From Gnetum montanum (taxonomy: Eukaryota; Streptophyta; Gnetopsida; Gnetales; Gnetaceae): a DNA stretch of 64,000 nucleotides. The stretch's first letter is position 1; each line of letters starts with the position of its first letter. The stretch lies in assembly GCA_015680685.1 (NCBI GenBank), contig MNCI01034266.1, positions 258,979 to 322,978 of the forward strand, given 5' to 3'. Below the pieces are notes generated by a model. The model ran no database searches, had not been told where the DNA came from, and saw nothing but the letters and a program-made list of their open reading frames with translations. Below, piece by piece: positions 12,140 through 24,500 of the stretch. The translations under genes and the position numbers were made by a program.

Positions 12140-13049
12140 ATTTCATGGCTCACTAAGGGCCACAACTAGCAAAGTATAGCCCGATTTGATCAATATTGAC
12201 CTCCATTTATCACATGTTTTCCACCTTAATTGATTAGACCTTGTTGCATGGTGTTTCAACTTATTTTGATATTATAATGCATTTTTGACTTTTAGAGATC
12301 ATTAGTTGACCTCATTCAACTTCTACTTAGCTCTAGTTTCATCATGTCTACCTTATTCTCTTTCTTGTGACCTTTTTTGATCTTTTCTAGCCTCTAATTA
12401 ATGTTAGGTGATGGATTTTAACCATTCTTGACCATCATTTGACACCATGTAACCATCACATGGCCCACTAAGGCATAAACCTAGCAAAACCATGGCTTGA
12501 TTAAGCCCTAAAACTAGTAAAATCTAATCCTATTTGACCAATATTAATCATGTTTTACCATATGTTTAACACCTTGACTAATTTGACCTTATTTCATTAT
12601 ATTTCAACTTGTTGGCCTTATTCAATCACTATTTGATCATTAATTGGCCTCATTTGGATTTCACTTTGCTTTAGTTTCACTATTTCTACTTTTTATCTCT
12701 CTTGTGGCCTTAGTTGACCTTGTTTTATCTTTAATTGGTGCCATTTGGTGGGGTTTGACCATCCTTGGCCATCATTTGATGCCATTCGACCATGATATGG
12801 CTTGCTAAGGCCTAAAACTAGAAACGTGTAACATAGTTAATCATGTTTGATTTTATACTACTTAACTTACCCCTAGTAACCTTCATTGATCATGTTTTGA
12901 CTTGTTTTGGAATCAATTTAATTTTTTAATCCAAATTTTCTTTATTATTGGGGTATTTTGCATTATTTTTTCATTTTTTAATAATGTTATTATATAGGTG
13001 CAACTTGATGTGCTTATGTTATCATGCAAGATTGAGCTAGAATGATGAG
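12140..13049 (+). other. Non-coding spacer upstream of the pre-RT remnant
   Basis: Matches 11.1-11.35 kb inverted and 47.46-47.85 kb directly, and in each case ends at the pre-RT linker. No coding motif. It appears to be the fixed spacer on the 5' side of RT in this family. Confidence 0.55.
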
Positions 13050-13290
13050 TGAGCATATTCATCTATCCTTAAAACCCAAGTGGATCATTTTCATGATGTT
13101 AGACCAAGTTGACCTAAAATAACCAAGTAATAAGCCTCAAAGCCATTTTTCTATATAGCATTAACATCTTGAAGTAGCCTAATTGCCATTGACCTTGAAG
13201 TTAGAAATATCATGAAGGATCCCTTGGTTAAAATTCCCATCAAAATCATAATGGTGAAAAGAAAACCCATCGAACCAATTTTCTAATTAT
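13050..13290 (+). pseudogene. pol: Pre-RT linker scrap
   Basis: The plus strand retains IDLEVRNIMKDPLVKIPI followed by a KRKPIEP stretch. This matches VDLEVGDITKNSLPKVPI at about 48.03 kb and the minus-strand copy at 10.2-10.5 kb. RT, RNase H and integrase are absent: the 3' region of the element follows at once. Confidence 0.62.
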
Positions 13291-14472
13291 AATTTAAGCT
13301 TGATAATAATCCCATCAAACCCTTGCTATGTCACATAGCCATTAATTACATCTAACAGTCACATGTTTACTTGTAGTGTTGTTTATTATTGTTGATAGGT
13401 AGGGAGGAATGATCGATGTTGATGACTTCGATGGTCTACAATAAGGGGGCCAATATTCCTTTATTTATCTTTCTTTTGCACAAAACATCGACTAAAAAAC
13501 CTTGTAATAGCTATCATGTGAGATGTAGATCCCTTTTATGTGTAACAATTATGGCCTTTGGTGGCCTATTTGGCTATTTCTATTATGTAGCCCTAGGCAT
13601 TGTATTATGATAACATGTTTTCTTTGTCTTGTTTTGATTATTCTCTTAGAGTTGTGCTTGTAAGATGAAGCCTAGAGTCATTGTAAAGGTGTAGCTCATT
13701 ACAACAAAAATTTACCATGTGATCTCAATGCATAAGGTTTGGTGAGTTTATCTTGCCATGCCAAGAGTGCTCATTCCACTTTGCTCCTATTACCTCTTCT
13801 TTAGCCTAAAGCTGGTGTCTGATTATGACCTTCTTTACCAAACAAAAATGTTGACCTATGTTTGACACTCATGCATTATGGTCATTTAACATCTTCTTCG
13901 TATGCTCCACCATAAAGTTTGTTGGATGTAACACATCTCATTCAACGAGAAAACCAAATCAAACTTGGCCTTGGCAATGAAACCCAATGAAGGTCTTACC
14001 AAAAACAAAAAAAAAATAAAGAAAAGAAAAGGAAAAAAGGGAAACAACTTTCTAAGATGTCAAATTACCAACAAGGACTAAAAGACAAGAAAAGAGAGGA
14101 GCCTAAAGGCCAAGAAAACCTTAGAGTGAGGTCTTGGTTCCTCCAAAATATTACTGAGTGATCAACACTATAAATCACTAAGCATAAAGACCTTATTGAT
14201 TATTCAACATGTCATTGCCATATCATAGCCATGATGTTGAACTATGGAACTCATTGTTAATCCTCATGAGAATTTCTTCTAGCCAAATATGACACTTATC
14301 CTATATCATCTTACCATAACCTTATCCCATTATCAAAAGCACTCTTTGGCATGATTTGACACTATAGGATCAAGAGTGAAGAGAAAATGTTGATGATGGA
14401 CCTACAGTGGTGTTTTGTGTTCTCTATCAATTTCTCTTGAGATAATCCTCCAAACATACAAAGAGGGGCCAA
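13291..14472 (+). other. 3' internal region with polypurine tract
   Basis: Inverted counterpart of 8845-10059. It ends in the polypurine tract CAAAGAGGGGCCAA at 14459-14472, directly before the TGAAACACC start of LTR c. No coding motif recognised. Confidence 0.6.
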
Positions 14473-15900
14473 TGAAACACCACTAAGAAAGCACATGTTA
14501 TAACTTGTAACCTTCACTACCCAAATTAAGATAAGATCTTATTATAAATGTAAGGTTTGTAGTCCATGAGCTACAATCTTGCATACTTTAAATTTTTGAG
14601 GTTGAAAAATGCCTCATAAGTTACTATTTCCTCACTTCCCAAGTGGAAAAAATAATGGTATGCCTATATATGGACTTGGGAAGGCTAAAAATGCCTTAAG
14701 GACTATCAAATATGGCATTTTCATGGGGTTTTGTATAGGTATAGCCTCAACTACGCTAGAACCACCTACCCTAGCATAGATGGTGTTGGGTTTTCACTTT
14801 TCTAGCAAAACCCAACATAGTTGCACACATCTAGCATTGGAGTTGTTGGGTCTTTCAGCAATGGCTAGCATAGTCATGACATTTTCTAATAATGGCAGCA
14901 TGACCAACATAGTCATCATGGATTTCTAACAGTTGTAGTATGGCTAGCGTAGTCATCATGGATTTCCAATAGTTGTAGTATGGCTAGTGTAGTTACCACA
15001 TTCTTAGTAGATTTCATCAAATTCCAATGTAGTCCTCCAAGGCTAGCATAGTTGAGGTGAAGGCTAGCATAATAACCAATGCTTGTTTACTATTTTTAGT
15101 AAGCAGATAGGTCTTGATGGTTTTGGTGTATCAAAACTTACTATAAATGATAAACTATGTTGGAATCATAGCTATTACACTTGCAAATAAAAACCAATCT
15201 GTTAGTAATCATGGTAGAAAATTTTAGCCTTAAATTAGTAACCTAAAGCCTATAAAAGCAAATTTGAACATAATATTTAGGTTTTGAAACATTTTTGCCT
15301 TTTGAAAGTTATTGCAAACCATACCATCACAATAACCTTGAGCATTAAAAATTCATTTTGTCATTTATAAGACTTTGGAAAGTAAATGGAATCTACCTAA
15401 CTACCAGAGACTCTCAGTGTAGTCCCATTGTGATCAAAGTTAAATACCATTGTGCACATTGTTAACACCCAAAAGTTGTATATCTGAGTAAAAATTAGTA
15501 AGAGGCTTTTGATGATTGGGATTGGGAAGTACTTGGTTCATGGAGTTTGACTATAGAACACAACTTGAAACCTTAAATAGGCTTTAGACTCCATCTAGGA
15601 AAGCTTCCTGTTCATTTAAGCATCCAATCTGTACCTTTTTCAAACTTTAAACTTTAAGCATTTTTGCTAGTTCAATAAAGTTTTTTAGTTAGTTTGTAGT
15701 GCATATTTTATTCCAATTTTAATTTTGTGTTTATTTTTTATTTACTTTGCAATTTTATTTTCTCTATTTACATTTCTTAAGTCCTTAGATGATCAACTAG
15801 ATTGTCTAGGGCACCTTGGATCTTGTTTCTTAGAGGTTCTTGGGATCCAAGGTTAGGCTGTTGCACTTGAGATTTTTGGTTTTCTAGCAAGAAAATTTTA
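14473..15900 (+). mobile_element. LTR c (about 1.4 kb), plus orientation
   Basis: Starts TGAAACACC after a polypurine tract. Its 3' end carries the family block CCTTGGATC...GGATCCAAGG near 15820-15860, followed by a PBS-like word at 15915. It is the inverted homologue of LTR b. Word-rich DNA (CTAGCATAGTCAT and variants) lies at 14750-15060. The right boundary is approximate. Confidence 0.78.
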
Positions 15901-15914
15901 TAGGTGCTCTATTT

Positions 15915-15934
15915 TTAGGCACTAGAAGGAGAGG
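15915..15934 (+). other. Primer-binding-site remnant after LTR c
   Basis: TTAGGCACTAGAAGGAGAGG matches the PBS word beside the other LTRs of this family. Confidence 0.6.
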
Positions 15935-15959
15935 TTCTATCCTCTTATCTCCTCATTAC

Positions 15960-16330
15960 TATATGTGTTGGTAAATTCAACGTTCATCATGTTCATGTGG
16001 ATGATGGGATAATAACTATTATGAGACCATTTTCTATTGTTAACAAGCTAGACTTAACTAAGAATATTTGAGCAACCACTACCTCAACACTTAAATCATT
16101 TAGTGAGTCATGAGTAGTGGTGTAAGGTTCTATCTCCTTGGATTTTATAGCTAATGAACAATTTCCTACATCCACCAACTTCGTAGTGGTTGAAGAGAGA
16201 CCTAGGTTTAACTTAATCTTATGAAGGCCATGGTTGGCTAAGATTCACATAGTCTCATCCCCTATATATCAAGAGATTCAATTGCACTAATAGGAAGGGA
16301 AAATTATCATTCTTGAAGATAACATATCAG
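15960..16330 (+). pseudogene. pro: Retropepsin-like protease fragment
   Basis: Encodes VGKFNVHHVHVDDG at the active site, then ATTTSTLKSF, FVVVEERPRFNLIL and RPWLAKIHIVSSPIYQEI, the order of the protease at 26.3-26.95 kb. Gag is missing because the PBS of LTR c lies only about 25 bp upstream. No polymerase follows: LTR Y starts about 200 bp downstream. Stops interrupt the frame. This is a strongly deleted internal region between two LTRs. Confidence 0.78.
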
Positions 16331-16539
16331 TTCCTTAGATTAACTATGTTAAAATCAATTGAGATTCATAGGTGGAGTTTCAAGAGGAAGCTTCTAATAC
16401 TTAGACTGGGGCCACAAACAACAAAGATAACATGGGTGCTAGTAATATCAACTCTGCAACATGGGTGGATCAATCAAAATGCATGTACCCTAGCATGTTG
16501 AACAAGAAAGATAGTGAACATAGGATCATGCCAAAGGAG

Positions 16540-17873
16540 TGAAACACCACCAAAATTCATGTTACAAATCCAAATTTTTAGTTTGAGGCAAAGTTTCATT
16601 ATAAATGTAAGATATGTAGTACATAAGCTACAATCTTATATATTTCAACTTTTTGGAATTGAAGAATGCTTCAAAAGTTGTTATTGCCTCATTTCCCAAC
16701 CAGAAATAGGTACTCGCTATTCATATCTAGGCTTGGGAAGGCTAAAAATGCCTTTGGAATGGCTAAAAATGGCATTTTCATGAATTTCTATAGGGAGCGT
16801 AGTGCCAACTATGTTGGAACCATTTTTAGTAGGCTTAGTAGCTATAGTAGTCATAGTAGCAAAAATAGCCATAGTAGCTACAATAGTCAACATAGTCACC
16901 ACCAAGACCTAGTAGAAGGATAACATTGGAATTGTTGGGACGGCCATTTCTTTAACAACAACCAATGTAGTCATGCTAAGGCAGCAACAACCAATGCAAA
17001 CAATACTTTTCACAACATGTTCCACCATTTCTATGGTTTCCATCCATCTTTCCATGTAACACCCCTTTTCCAAAGCCTCCAACATAGTCACAAAATCCTA
17101 TTTACTATTTATAGTAAATGGATGGGTTTTTTAGGTGTAGTCAATTTTGGACATAACTCAAATACAAACTACATTGACAATAGATGGGTAACTACATTGG
17201 TAATAGTTAACTGAGTACACTAGTAGTAGTTGACCAACTATATTGATAGTAGATGGACAACTATGTTGCTAGTAGTTGAACAACCATGCTAACAGTAGAT
17301 GAACAACTATGATGGTAGTATTTGATTAATTACGTTAATAGTAGATGGGAAAATATGTTAGTAATAGTTGACTGATTGCATTGGTAGTAGTTGATCGACA
17401 ATGCTAACAGTAGGTGTGCAACTATACTAGCAATAGTAGATTGACTATGATGGTAGTACTAATCATTGCAACCCATAATTAATGTCAATTTTTTAGCAAT
17501 CAATGGTAGTCCCAAAAATGTAACCCTAACATATAAAAGCCCAACATTGACATCATTTCTAGGATTCAAATTTTGACATTTTGCATCCCATACAATGGCT
17601 AGAACCCTTGAAATTTTGAGCATTGTAGACATTCCAATACTCTTTGGCATTCTAAGCACTTTGAAATTTAAGAACTATTTTGTAGCAATACCATTTCCTA
17701 TTTTTACAACCATTTCCATTACCCATCAAATCCACTTATGACCTAACTACATTTCTAGTAGTAGAAACTAGCACTACACTAGGCATAGACACCCCCATGT
17801 AGCTACCATTGCTATTGAAAATGCGAGCCTCATCGCATTTCCATCTCCATTCATAATCATCAAAACCCATTGT
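16540..17873 (+). mobile_element. LTR Y, first part (split by a nested element)
   Basis: Starts TGAAACACCACC after the tract CATGCCAAAGGAG. It runs through word-rich DNA at 16800-17460 (repeated TAGTAGTTGACC and ACTATGTTGG words) to 17873, where the complete element is inserted. The LTR resumes at 31548 and ends near 32164, giving about 1.95 kb in total, close to LTR a. Small open frames in it come from the repeated words and are not genes. Confidence 0.75.
17869..17873. other. Target-site duplication ATTGT (left)
   Basis: ATTGT directly before the TGGAAC start of the left LTR. The same five bases follow the right LTR at 31543-31547. Five-bp duplications are standard for Ty3/gypsy integration. 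Confidence 0.85.
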
Positions 17874-18515
17874 TGGAACAACGAAAAACGTTGATCGCTG
17901 GAAATACTGAACGACAGTCTGTGTACACAGTTCTAACCTCGGATCCGGGTGAGGACCGTGTTGGAAGGAAAAATGAATCTGAGGTGCCCTGAATGGTCTT
18001 GTCGATCAGACAGGGACTTATTTAATTAGTAAAATTTTGGTAATAATTTGATGGAAAAATGAAGATTCTTTATAAGGCGATGCAATATTGTTAATCCCAA
18101 AAGCAATTGCAGATAATGTAAATGGTGTAGATGAGATTGCCAAATCCATATAACCAAGATGCAAAGTATCAGATTTTGTAGGGGATACAATCATGAGATC
18201 TGGGATTTAATTTATAAAAGAAAATATGTTTAATACAAGGATTTCAGGTGGGCTTCGATTTGGACAAAGCACATAACAATAATAAGAAAGTTATCTAAAG
18301 ATGAAATAAGCAAGGATCAATCTACCTTGTTCTAGCCAATCTAGGTGCAAGGAAGTTAGACCCGAGGGAGAATATCTGATAGCTGATTATTTCTGATCAA
18401 GAGTTCTTGCCAATCATCTCCAATGTTCTCACGATCGTTGATTCTCTTTTTGCTATTTTTCCAACCTTGAAGGAGAAAAATTTTGCCAACCCCTTTGATC
18501 TTTGTCAATTGGAAC

Positions 18516-18522
18516 ATTTATA
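18516..18522 (-). promoter_or_regulatory. TATA box, 3' LTR
   Basis: Minus strand TATAAAT. The same word is at 30780-30786 in the partner LTR, and TATAAATA occurs at matching places in the LTRs at 38.29 and 59.81 kb. Confidence 0.6.
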
Positions 18523-18690
18523 AGGTTAGGGTCAAGAGAAAAATGTGGTTTAAGTGACGCATGTCCTGAACTCACAAGATGCCGTTGACTCAATGTGTTG
18601 TCGTTGAAGCTTGTGATGCTATGCCGCGTAGTGCGTCGTAAACTACCCTTGTGTGGGCTTTGGCAACAGACTATCCTTTGATTACGCTGT

Positions 18691-18710
18691 AATACGCTAG
18701 AGAGCGTATT
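18691..18710. repeat. Perfect 8-bp inverted repeat in U3
   Basis: AATACGCT-AGAG-AGCGTATT. It is unchanged at 30955-30974 in the other LTR although nearby positions differ. Confidence 0.8.
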
Positions 18711-19277
18711 GTGGTGTATGAAATACTGATGCCTAAATTGTGGTTATCGTTACTTGCATTACACTGCATTACACTAAATTACGCATCATAGCATAATTTA
18801 GCGTAAAATAACAAAACCACAAAAGTTGAAGTATTGTTGCTACACTTCCTTTTTTTCAATCTGTTTCAGGGCTTTAGTACACCGCACTACGTAAAGCAGT
18901 GTAATGGGCCCCTTAACCAGGAAAGAAAACTTGCTGAATTACACATCATTTTGCAGATCGTTGCTTAGGCCTTGAGATTTTTACTGGGCTGTCGAAGTCT
19001 TGCATGTTTGCCATCCTTGATGCTGCGGTGGACTATCTTTGATATTATGCTGCGCAACACAAAATTATGCTATGTTGTGTAATGCAGTGTAATATGTTAA
19101 ATGTTGAGATTTTAAAGATAGAAAATTTGCAAAGTGAAAGTTTTGCCGTCGTGCACCTATTGTTTCGTTTTGTCTCTTAAGGTTCATCTGTACTATGATG
19201 TGCCTTGTCGTGACTCCTCGCCTGAGTTGCTGGATTTTGCCGAATTGTCGAGGCATCGAAATTTTTATGGTGTTTCA

Positions 19278-20864
19278 ATGACCCCTCTTTGTTGACGTTT
19301 AGAGGGCTTGCCCGAAATAGGTCGACAAAGAATCCGAAACACTAGAGAGATAAAGGCACCAACAACGTCCATCAGAGATTGTCCAAATGTCACTTTGTCA
19401 AACCTGGGAGTGCCAAGATAGGGTAGGGAAGAAAGCATAGAAGTGATTTTACAGGAGGAAAAGGATGGAGGTTCGGGGAAGACTCAAGCATGTGAACATG
19501 AAACTTTTGCGAACAAGTTATAGCGTCCTTCCGTGAATGTATTTGTGAGAGTTTACGCTGTCATACTGTATATGGAGGGCTTGCACGAATGAGTTTTGTT
19601 ACACCTGCGTGGCCTAGATGAGCTATTTTACATCCATTTTGCCAAACTTTGCCCCCCCCTTTTTTTGTATTACATTCCACTTAGGCAAGTTTCGTTATGC
19701 CAATTCATGGACACGAAGATGTGAAAAAGTGTTGCTTGAATATTCATGCTTTGTACAAGCAAAGCAAGAGGTAACAGTGGTCAGGAGGACAAAGAAAGGT
19801 GGAAATCGAAATAATGGATCGAATGGAGGGAGAGGTAGGGCTTTCACTCCTAGGTGGCCAGGCTAGTCTGAGCAATCGCTTTGGGATGCCGCGACACCTT
19901 ACCTGTTGATGAATTCACTCTCGATCAACGCTGTTGTAGCATGTAACCTGAAAAACACAACAAAGAGTAGAGCATAGAAGCAATCATCCTAATCACTAAG
20001 GAGGGAGGTTGTTGAAACAAGCACCATACAAAGCGTAAAGAAGAGAGCAGACCATGAAACATGGACCTTGACAGGGAGCAAGTGTCCCAATGTTGGTGTC
20101 ACGGTTCATGAAACCATAGTTGATAGCTAGATTCATGTTGCCCCAATGATTGGGCAAAGAACAATTCAGATGAATCTGCTAGGCTAGAGTTCAGGGACGG
20201 CGATGGATGGAGGCCACTGAGACTACGGACGACCACAGTTTCTTCATGGCCCCAAGCGATGAAATTGATCCTAGGAGGTGTAGCTACAGAGCAGTCGTCA
20301 TAGCAACATCTCCAAGCAATCAGTAGTATGCCTTTCAGCATGTCCGAGGAATCAGTAGAATGCCAACGGGCTAACGGCGTTATGTCTGTCCCAACGCCTT
20401 ACCCATTCCATCCGATAGGGATGTTCTGCAAGAATGACCATGCTCACTTACTTCATGGAATTCTTGACAGCTTCCAATTTTTAGTCTTGGTTGACTATCG
20501 TTGTTGGTTTTAAGCCTCAGCAGGCCGTGGTCCCGATTTAAGATCTAGGCAGACTGCAATCTACTAGTTTTACATCGTAGCAGACTATGGAAGAACTAGT
20601 TTATGGTCCCAGTAGACCGTGCTGTGGGTGTCAGTTTTATGTCATGACCTAGTGGACAAGTTTGCACTGATTTAGCATCTCAATAGACATATGCTTACCT
20701 TGCCAGTTTCGCGTCATGGTGGACGGTCAGAAATTTTGCCAGTTTAGCGTCTTGGCAGACGCATGCAAGGAGTGCTAGTTTTACGTCGTAGCGGACATGT
20801 ACAACTTTGCCAATTTTACATCATAGAAGATATTTGTTACCTTGTGCTTGTGCCAAGTCGATGT
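19278..20864 (-). other. 3' untranslated region of the complete element
   Basis: Polypurine tract at 19278-19295 (minus strand CAACAAAGAGGGGTCAT). No coding motif recognised on either strand up to the end of integrase. It contains a C-run and T-run at 19651-19668 and a degenerate word array at 20510-20830. Confidence 0.65.
20510..20830. repeat. Degenerate array of GTC...GAC hairpin words
   Basis: About nine loose units of 30-40 bp built on AGTTTTACGTCGTAGCGGAC. Several carry an inverted core, for example GCGTCT-TGGC-AGACGC near 20748-20763. It lies between the integrase stop and the polypurine tract. Confidence 0.65.
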
Positions 20865-21514
20865 TTAGATGTAATATTGTTTCAAGTATAGATGGTTCAC
20901 TGGGTTTGAGTGCTCGTTGCCGTCGATGTCTGCTAACTTGAATGCTCCCTTGCCATATGCTCCGATGACTAGGAAAGGACGTTCCCAGTTTGTAGAGAAC
21001 TTGCCTACTGCTTCACAAATGGCATTGAGAACTAATTCTCCTTTCTTGATCGGTTGTTGATGCAAGTTATGCTGATGCTACTGTCTCTATTTATCCTAAT
21101 ACCTTTCGATGGTTTCGAGCGTTTGGATGCATTTCTCCTCCACTAAATCTAAATCCACGATTCTAGACTCATTGTGCTGAGTCTCATTTATAACCATGGA
21201 TAGGACCATCCGCAATGAGGGAACTTGTAAGTCCAAGGGCAGCACTGCTTTGGACCCATAGACTAGGCTGTAGGGTATCCTATCTGTAGATTTTCTACAT
21301 GTTGTACGATACGACCATAGCACGTAGAGGATTTTTTCATGCTAGCATTTTTTATTAGTACTGAGCATCCTTTTAAGTAGATTGATAATCACCTTGTTTG
21401 TCACCTCTGCTTGACCATTTTCTTACAAGTAATAAGGTGAAGAAAAAGATTGCTTGATACCAAGGTTATCACAAAAAGATTTAGTTTCTGTGCTGCTAAA
21501 TTGTGGCCAACAAC
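20865..21514 (-). pseudogene. int: Integrase C-terminal half
   Basis: The minus strand begins abruptly at about 21514 and reads QFSSTETKSFCDNLGIKQSF, the region after the second catalytic Asp, then NGQAEVTNKVI with the catalytic-Glu region at about 21400. It continues through LWSYRTTCRKSTDRIPYSLV and ends with a C-terminal domain (ERPFLVIGAYGKGAFKLADI) at a stop at 20865. The first and second catalytic Asp and the zinc-binding region are missing. Directly upstream, in element sense, lies the first recognised exon of the antisense gene, with no spacer. Confidence 0.88.
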
Positions 21515-24500
21515 AGTATCATGTTAAAGCCCATCCTAATCATTTTGGACATTGTGGGCATCTTGTGCTGCATGCATGTTCCCGCGACTAATGTTCCTCC
21601 TCCTCATGCTTGTATAAAGGGGGAGGTGGTATGGTTTTGAAGAGGCACACGAGGGTTCCTACAATTTTTGCTTCGTAACTACAGTGTAATCGTCTCGTCG
21701 CATCTACCAGGTGATGTAGCTGCCGTTATTTTGGAGTCGTTATTCGTCGATTTGACAAAGGGCATCTTGGGGTTCCTGATAGATGGTAGGATTGAGACTG
21801 TGCAGGTGCAAGACTGTGAACAAAGCACCAAAGGTCTAAGACGTTTGAGTTGGATCTAGGAGGTGCCCAGATTCAACTACTATCACTTCTACAATACTCT
21901 GTTCGTGGCTCATCACCTCACAACCTATTTCCAGAACCCACCTGGTACTGTGTATTACGCTGGTAGGTAAGAATCTAAATCTATGTCATTTCGATGTGTG
22001 TCAACGGGCTAATTGTTGTCTTGATTTACGTCGAGCATAAAGAATTTGTCCATTTTCTATGATGTAGATTCTTTATCAATGACAGTCGTCTCATGGGCGA
22101 TAATGATACCTTGTCATTGACTGAAAAGGCCATTAGTGAATTTACTGCTATTAGCAATGTACGGGCCATTGTCATGGACAACTAGTGTTTGAAATTCCAG
22201 AGTACCCGATCAGCTATGACAATTTTTTTGCTAGATGTAAAAATTTAGGATGGCTGGATAAGGAATGGACCTTGGATCCTCCCCTCACTATCGTCGACGT
22301 GCAAGGAAAATCCTTCCATTTCCTTTGCCATTCGGACCTGGTAAACTTCATTATGGTGATGAATTGTGTCAATGTGAAGTTGTCTTATTTTTTTTTTTAC
22401 AATTTCGACTCAGCTATTGTTTTATGTATGCAGTCAGGGAATCACGGGAAATCACAGTCATGGCCTCTGATCGCGACACAAGCAATATCTTTTTCTGCTA
22501 CGGTGACATAAAGGAGGCACAACGCTGGCTCGGCCATAGAGCGGCCCCTGCTGTTTTGACAAATAACCTTCGGGAGGCTAGGCTAATGGACCTGTTCTTG
22601 GCCATAACCCTTGATGTTACTACGGGCGAAATGTTGACCTTAGTCAACTCCTTCAGTGAAGAAGCCAAGCGTCTCTGCGTACACGTGCATTACGTGCGCA
22701 TAAATTTTGACATCGATGCTCAGCTATTTGCTGATCTCTTCGGGGTTCCCTCTGATGGCTTTCCTATAGAGGAGAAGTCGAAGAGGAGCACCAAATGCTA
22801 GGAAGGGATAGAGGAGTGGCTAGGGTTAAGAAAGAGGCCAAAGGGATTCCTGTCGATGGGATTGAGTTGGCGGTGGCCCACACCATTTACCACCTTTTCC
22901 GAGCTCGGACCTTCTGCAAGACACTCTCCCAAGGGAGATTCCTCACTATAGAATAGGCTCGCATTATGAGAGAGGTCATGGAGGAGGGGACGCGATTCAA
23001 TTGGGCTAGCTATTTTGTTGAAGGCCTACGTGTTGAAATGGTCAAGCTTCACAAGAAGCTTGAGTCTCGTTTCAACGTGCATTTTACCTTTTTCATAGCT
23101 TACTTTTGGTGCTTTGCCAAGTTTTTGGTTGTCCAACGGGATGGAGTTTGGATGTAGCAGGACCACGACCAGATTTCCAAACCATGGATTTCCCATATTT
23201 TTGGCATTTTCCAGTCGTAGGACCCTCCTAAGGAAATCGGGGAGTCGTCATCTGTAATGACTAGGGACATGGAGGCACCTCGAATGCGAGGTCCAGACAG
23301 CATGGGTGGGGCACTTTCTTCCCATACTGGTGATGTGTTGAAGGGGAAGTGCCTGGAGACTAAGATAGTGGACCCTTCAGTGCCTCGGAAGAAGCCTCGT
23401 TTGACCAAGGACTCCGTTGAGCCAACAAATAGTGCAAGGCAGAAGATGCAGGTCAAATTTCAGAGGAGTAATCCTCCAGTAGGTAAGCAAAGAAAAATGC
23501 TAATGGTTACATCCATGTTCTATATAGACACTTTTATGTCGCAATTTATTGAACTAGAGCAGAATTTCATGTTAACTGGAAACATTATATGATAGCGAAG
23601 GAGAGGGTTGTAGAGAGGTTAACCATTGAAATGGGGGCTATGGTTTTACAGTGTGAGGAAGAGACCCCGGCCTTGGAAGAAGAGGCTGTAGCAATCAATC
23701 AAGCGAGTAGTGCGCAGATCCCTACACGTGAGAAGGGAGCAACCGTGGGAGATGCCAAAGTTTCTTCAGCTCAGACAAGAAGAGGTAAATGATTTGTAAC
23801 TCTATTGGGCTAACTTTTACAGCGTACTCGACTCTAGGTAATTACGTCTAAAAGTTATATTGGTCATCGTAATGTTTCAATTATGTCTTCATATGGAACT
23901 TGTTCTACATAATAGGCAACCATGATGTGCACATGTCAATGGTGGTGACTCAATCCTGGGGTGAATTTCCTAATAAATTCGCCTTTATGAAAGGGGTCGT
24001 TCAAGACATGATTGGCCACTTGGAGAAAATCGATCCTGAAGTAGGTACATCATGATCATTATGTAGAATTTTTTCCATTGTGGTATTGTGTTATCTAATT
24101 ATGTCTAATCGCCATGCTATGTTATTAGGAGCTCGACTCAAGTGGGATCCATTGGAGCCTATTGATCTAGACACCATTGAACCCTCCTCAAAAGAGACCA
24201 TCGTGTTGTGCAACATTTATGATGAAATGTATAAATGTGTGGTATGCTCAACTCGCTCCTTGTGGGAATGCCAGAACGTAAACATGGATCTGTGGAAAAA
24301 ATTGCAAAGGTAGGAGAAAGATAGAGCGGCTCTAGGTGATGAAGTGGGGGACTTGAGGTCTCAGAATGAATTCCTATAGGCTCAGGGGATGGGCAACGAG
24401 GACTGGCAGATGGCTATTGTGGACTATGCCCGTTATTGGATGGTCGTCCGAAACAGCATTCAGACTAGCCTTGAACTGGTCAAGTAGCGGATGCAAATGG

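Larger units (their letters stand above)
7461..15900. repeat. Large imperfect inverted repeat, LTR b to LTR c
   Basis: The left arm 7461-11400 (LTR b, 3' region, pre-RT linker, spacer) matches the right arm about 12130-15900 in reverse complement and in the same order. Matching blocks were read by eye at 7500/15850, 8700/14620, 9680/13650, 9920/13370, 10380/13180 and 11200/12270. Both arms have the same polymerase deletion. Outside the arms the order also mirrors: protease scrap, then a 1.95-kb LTR (LTR a on the left, LTR Y on the right). Confidence 0.75.
17874..19277 (-). mobile_element. 3' LTR of the complete element
   Basis: Pairs with 30138-31542 along its whole length. Its plus-strand right end GTGTTTCA is followed by the reverse complement of a polypurine tract. 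It contains repeated TTACGC/GCGTAA words at 18.59-19.10 kb. Confidence 0.93.

Noticed and set aside
16514-17214. Cluster of small open frames on both strands
   Set aside because: They lie inside LTR Y and its word repeats, and the inverted LTRs b and c have no corresponding frames.
22434-23482. Assigning the antisense gene to the plant mobile domain family
   Set aside because: The GLLDLF...DLFGIPADG pattern is reminiscent, but the similarity is loose and I cannot run a profile search. Kept as a possibility only.
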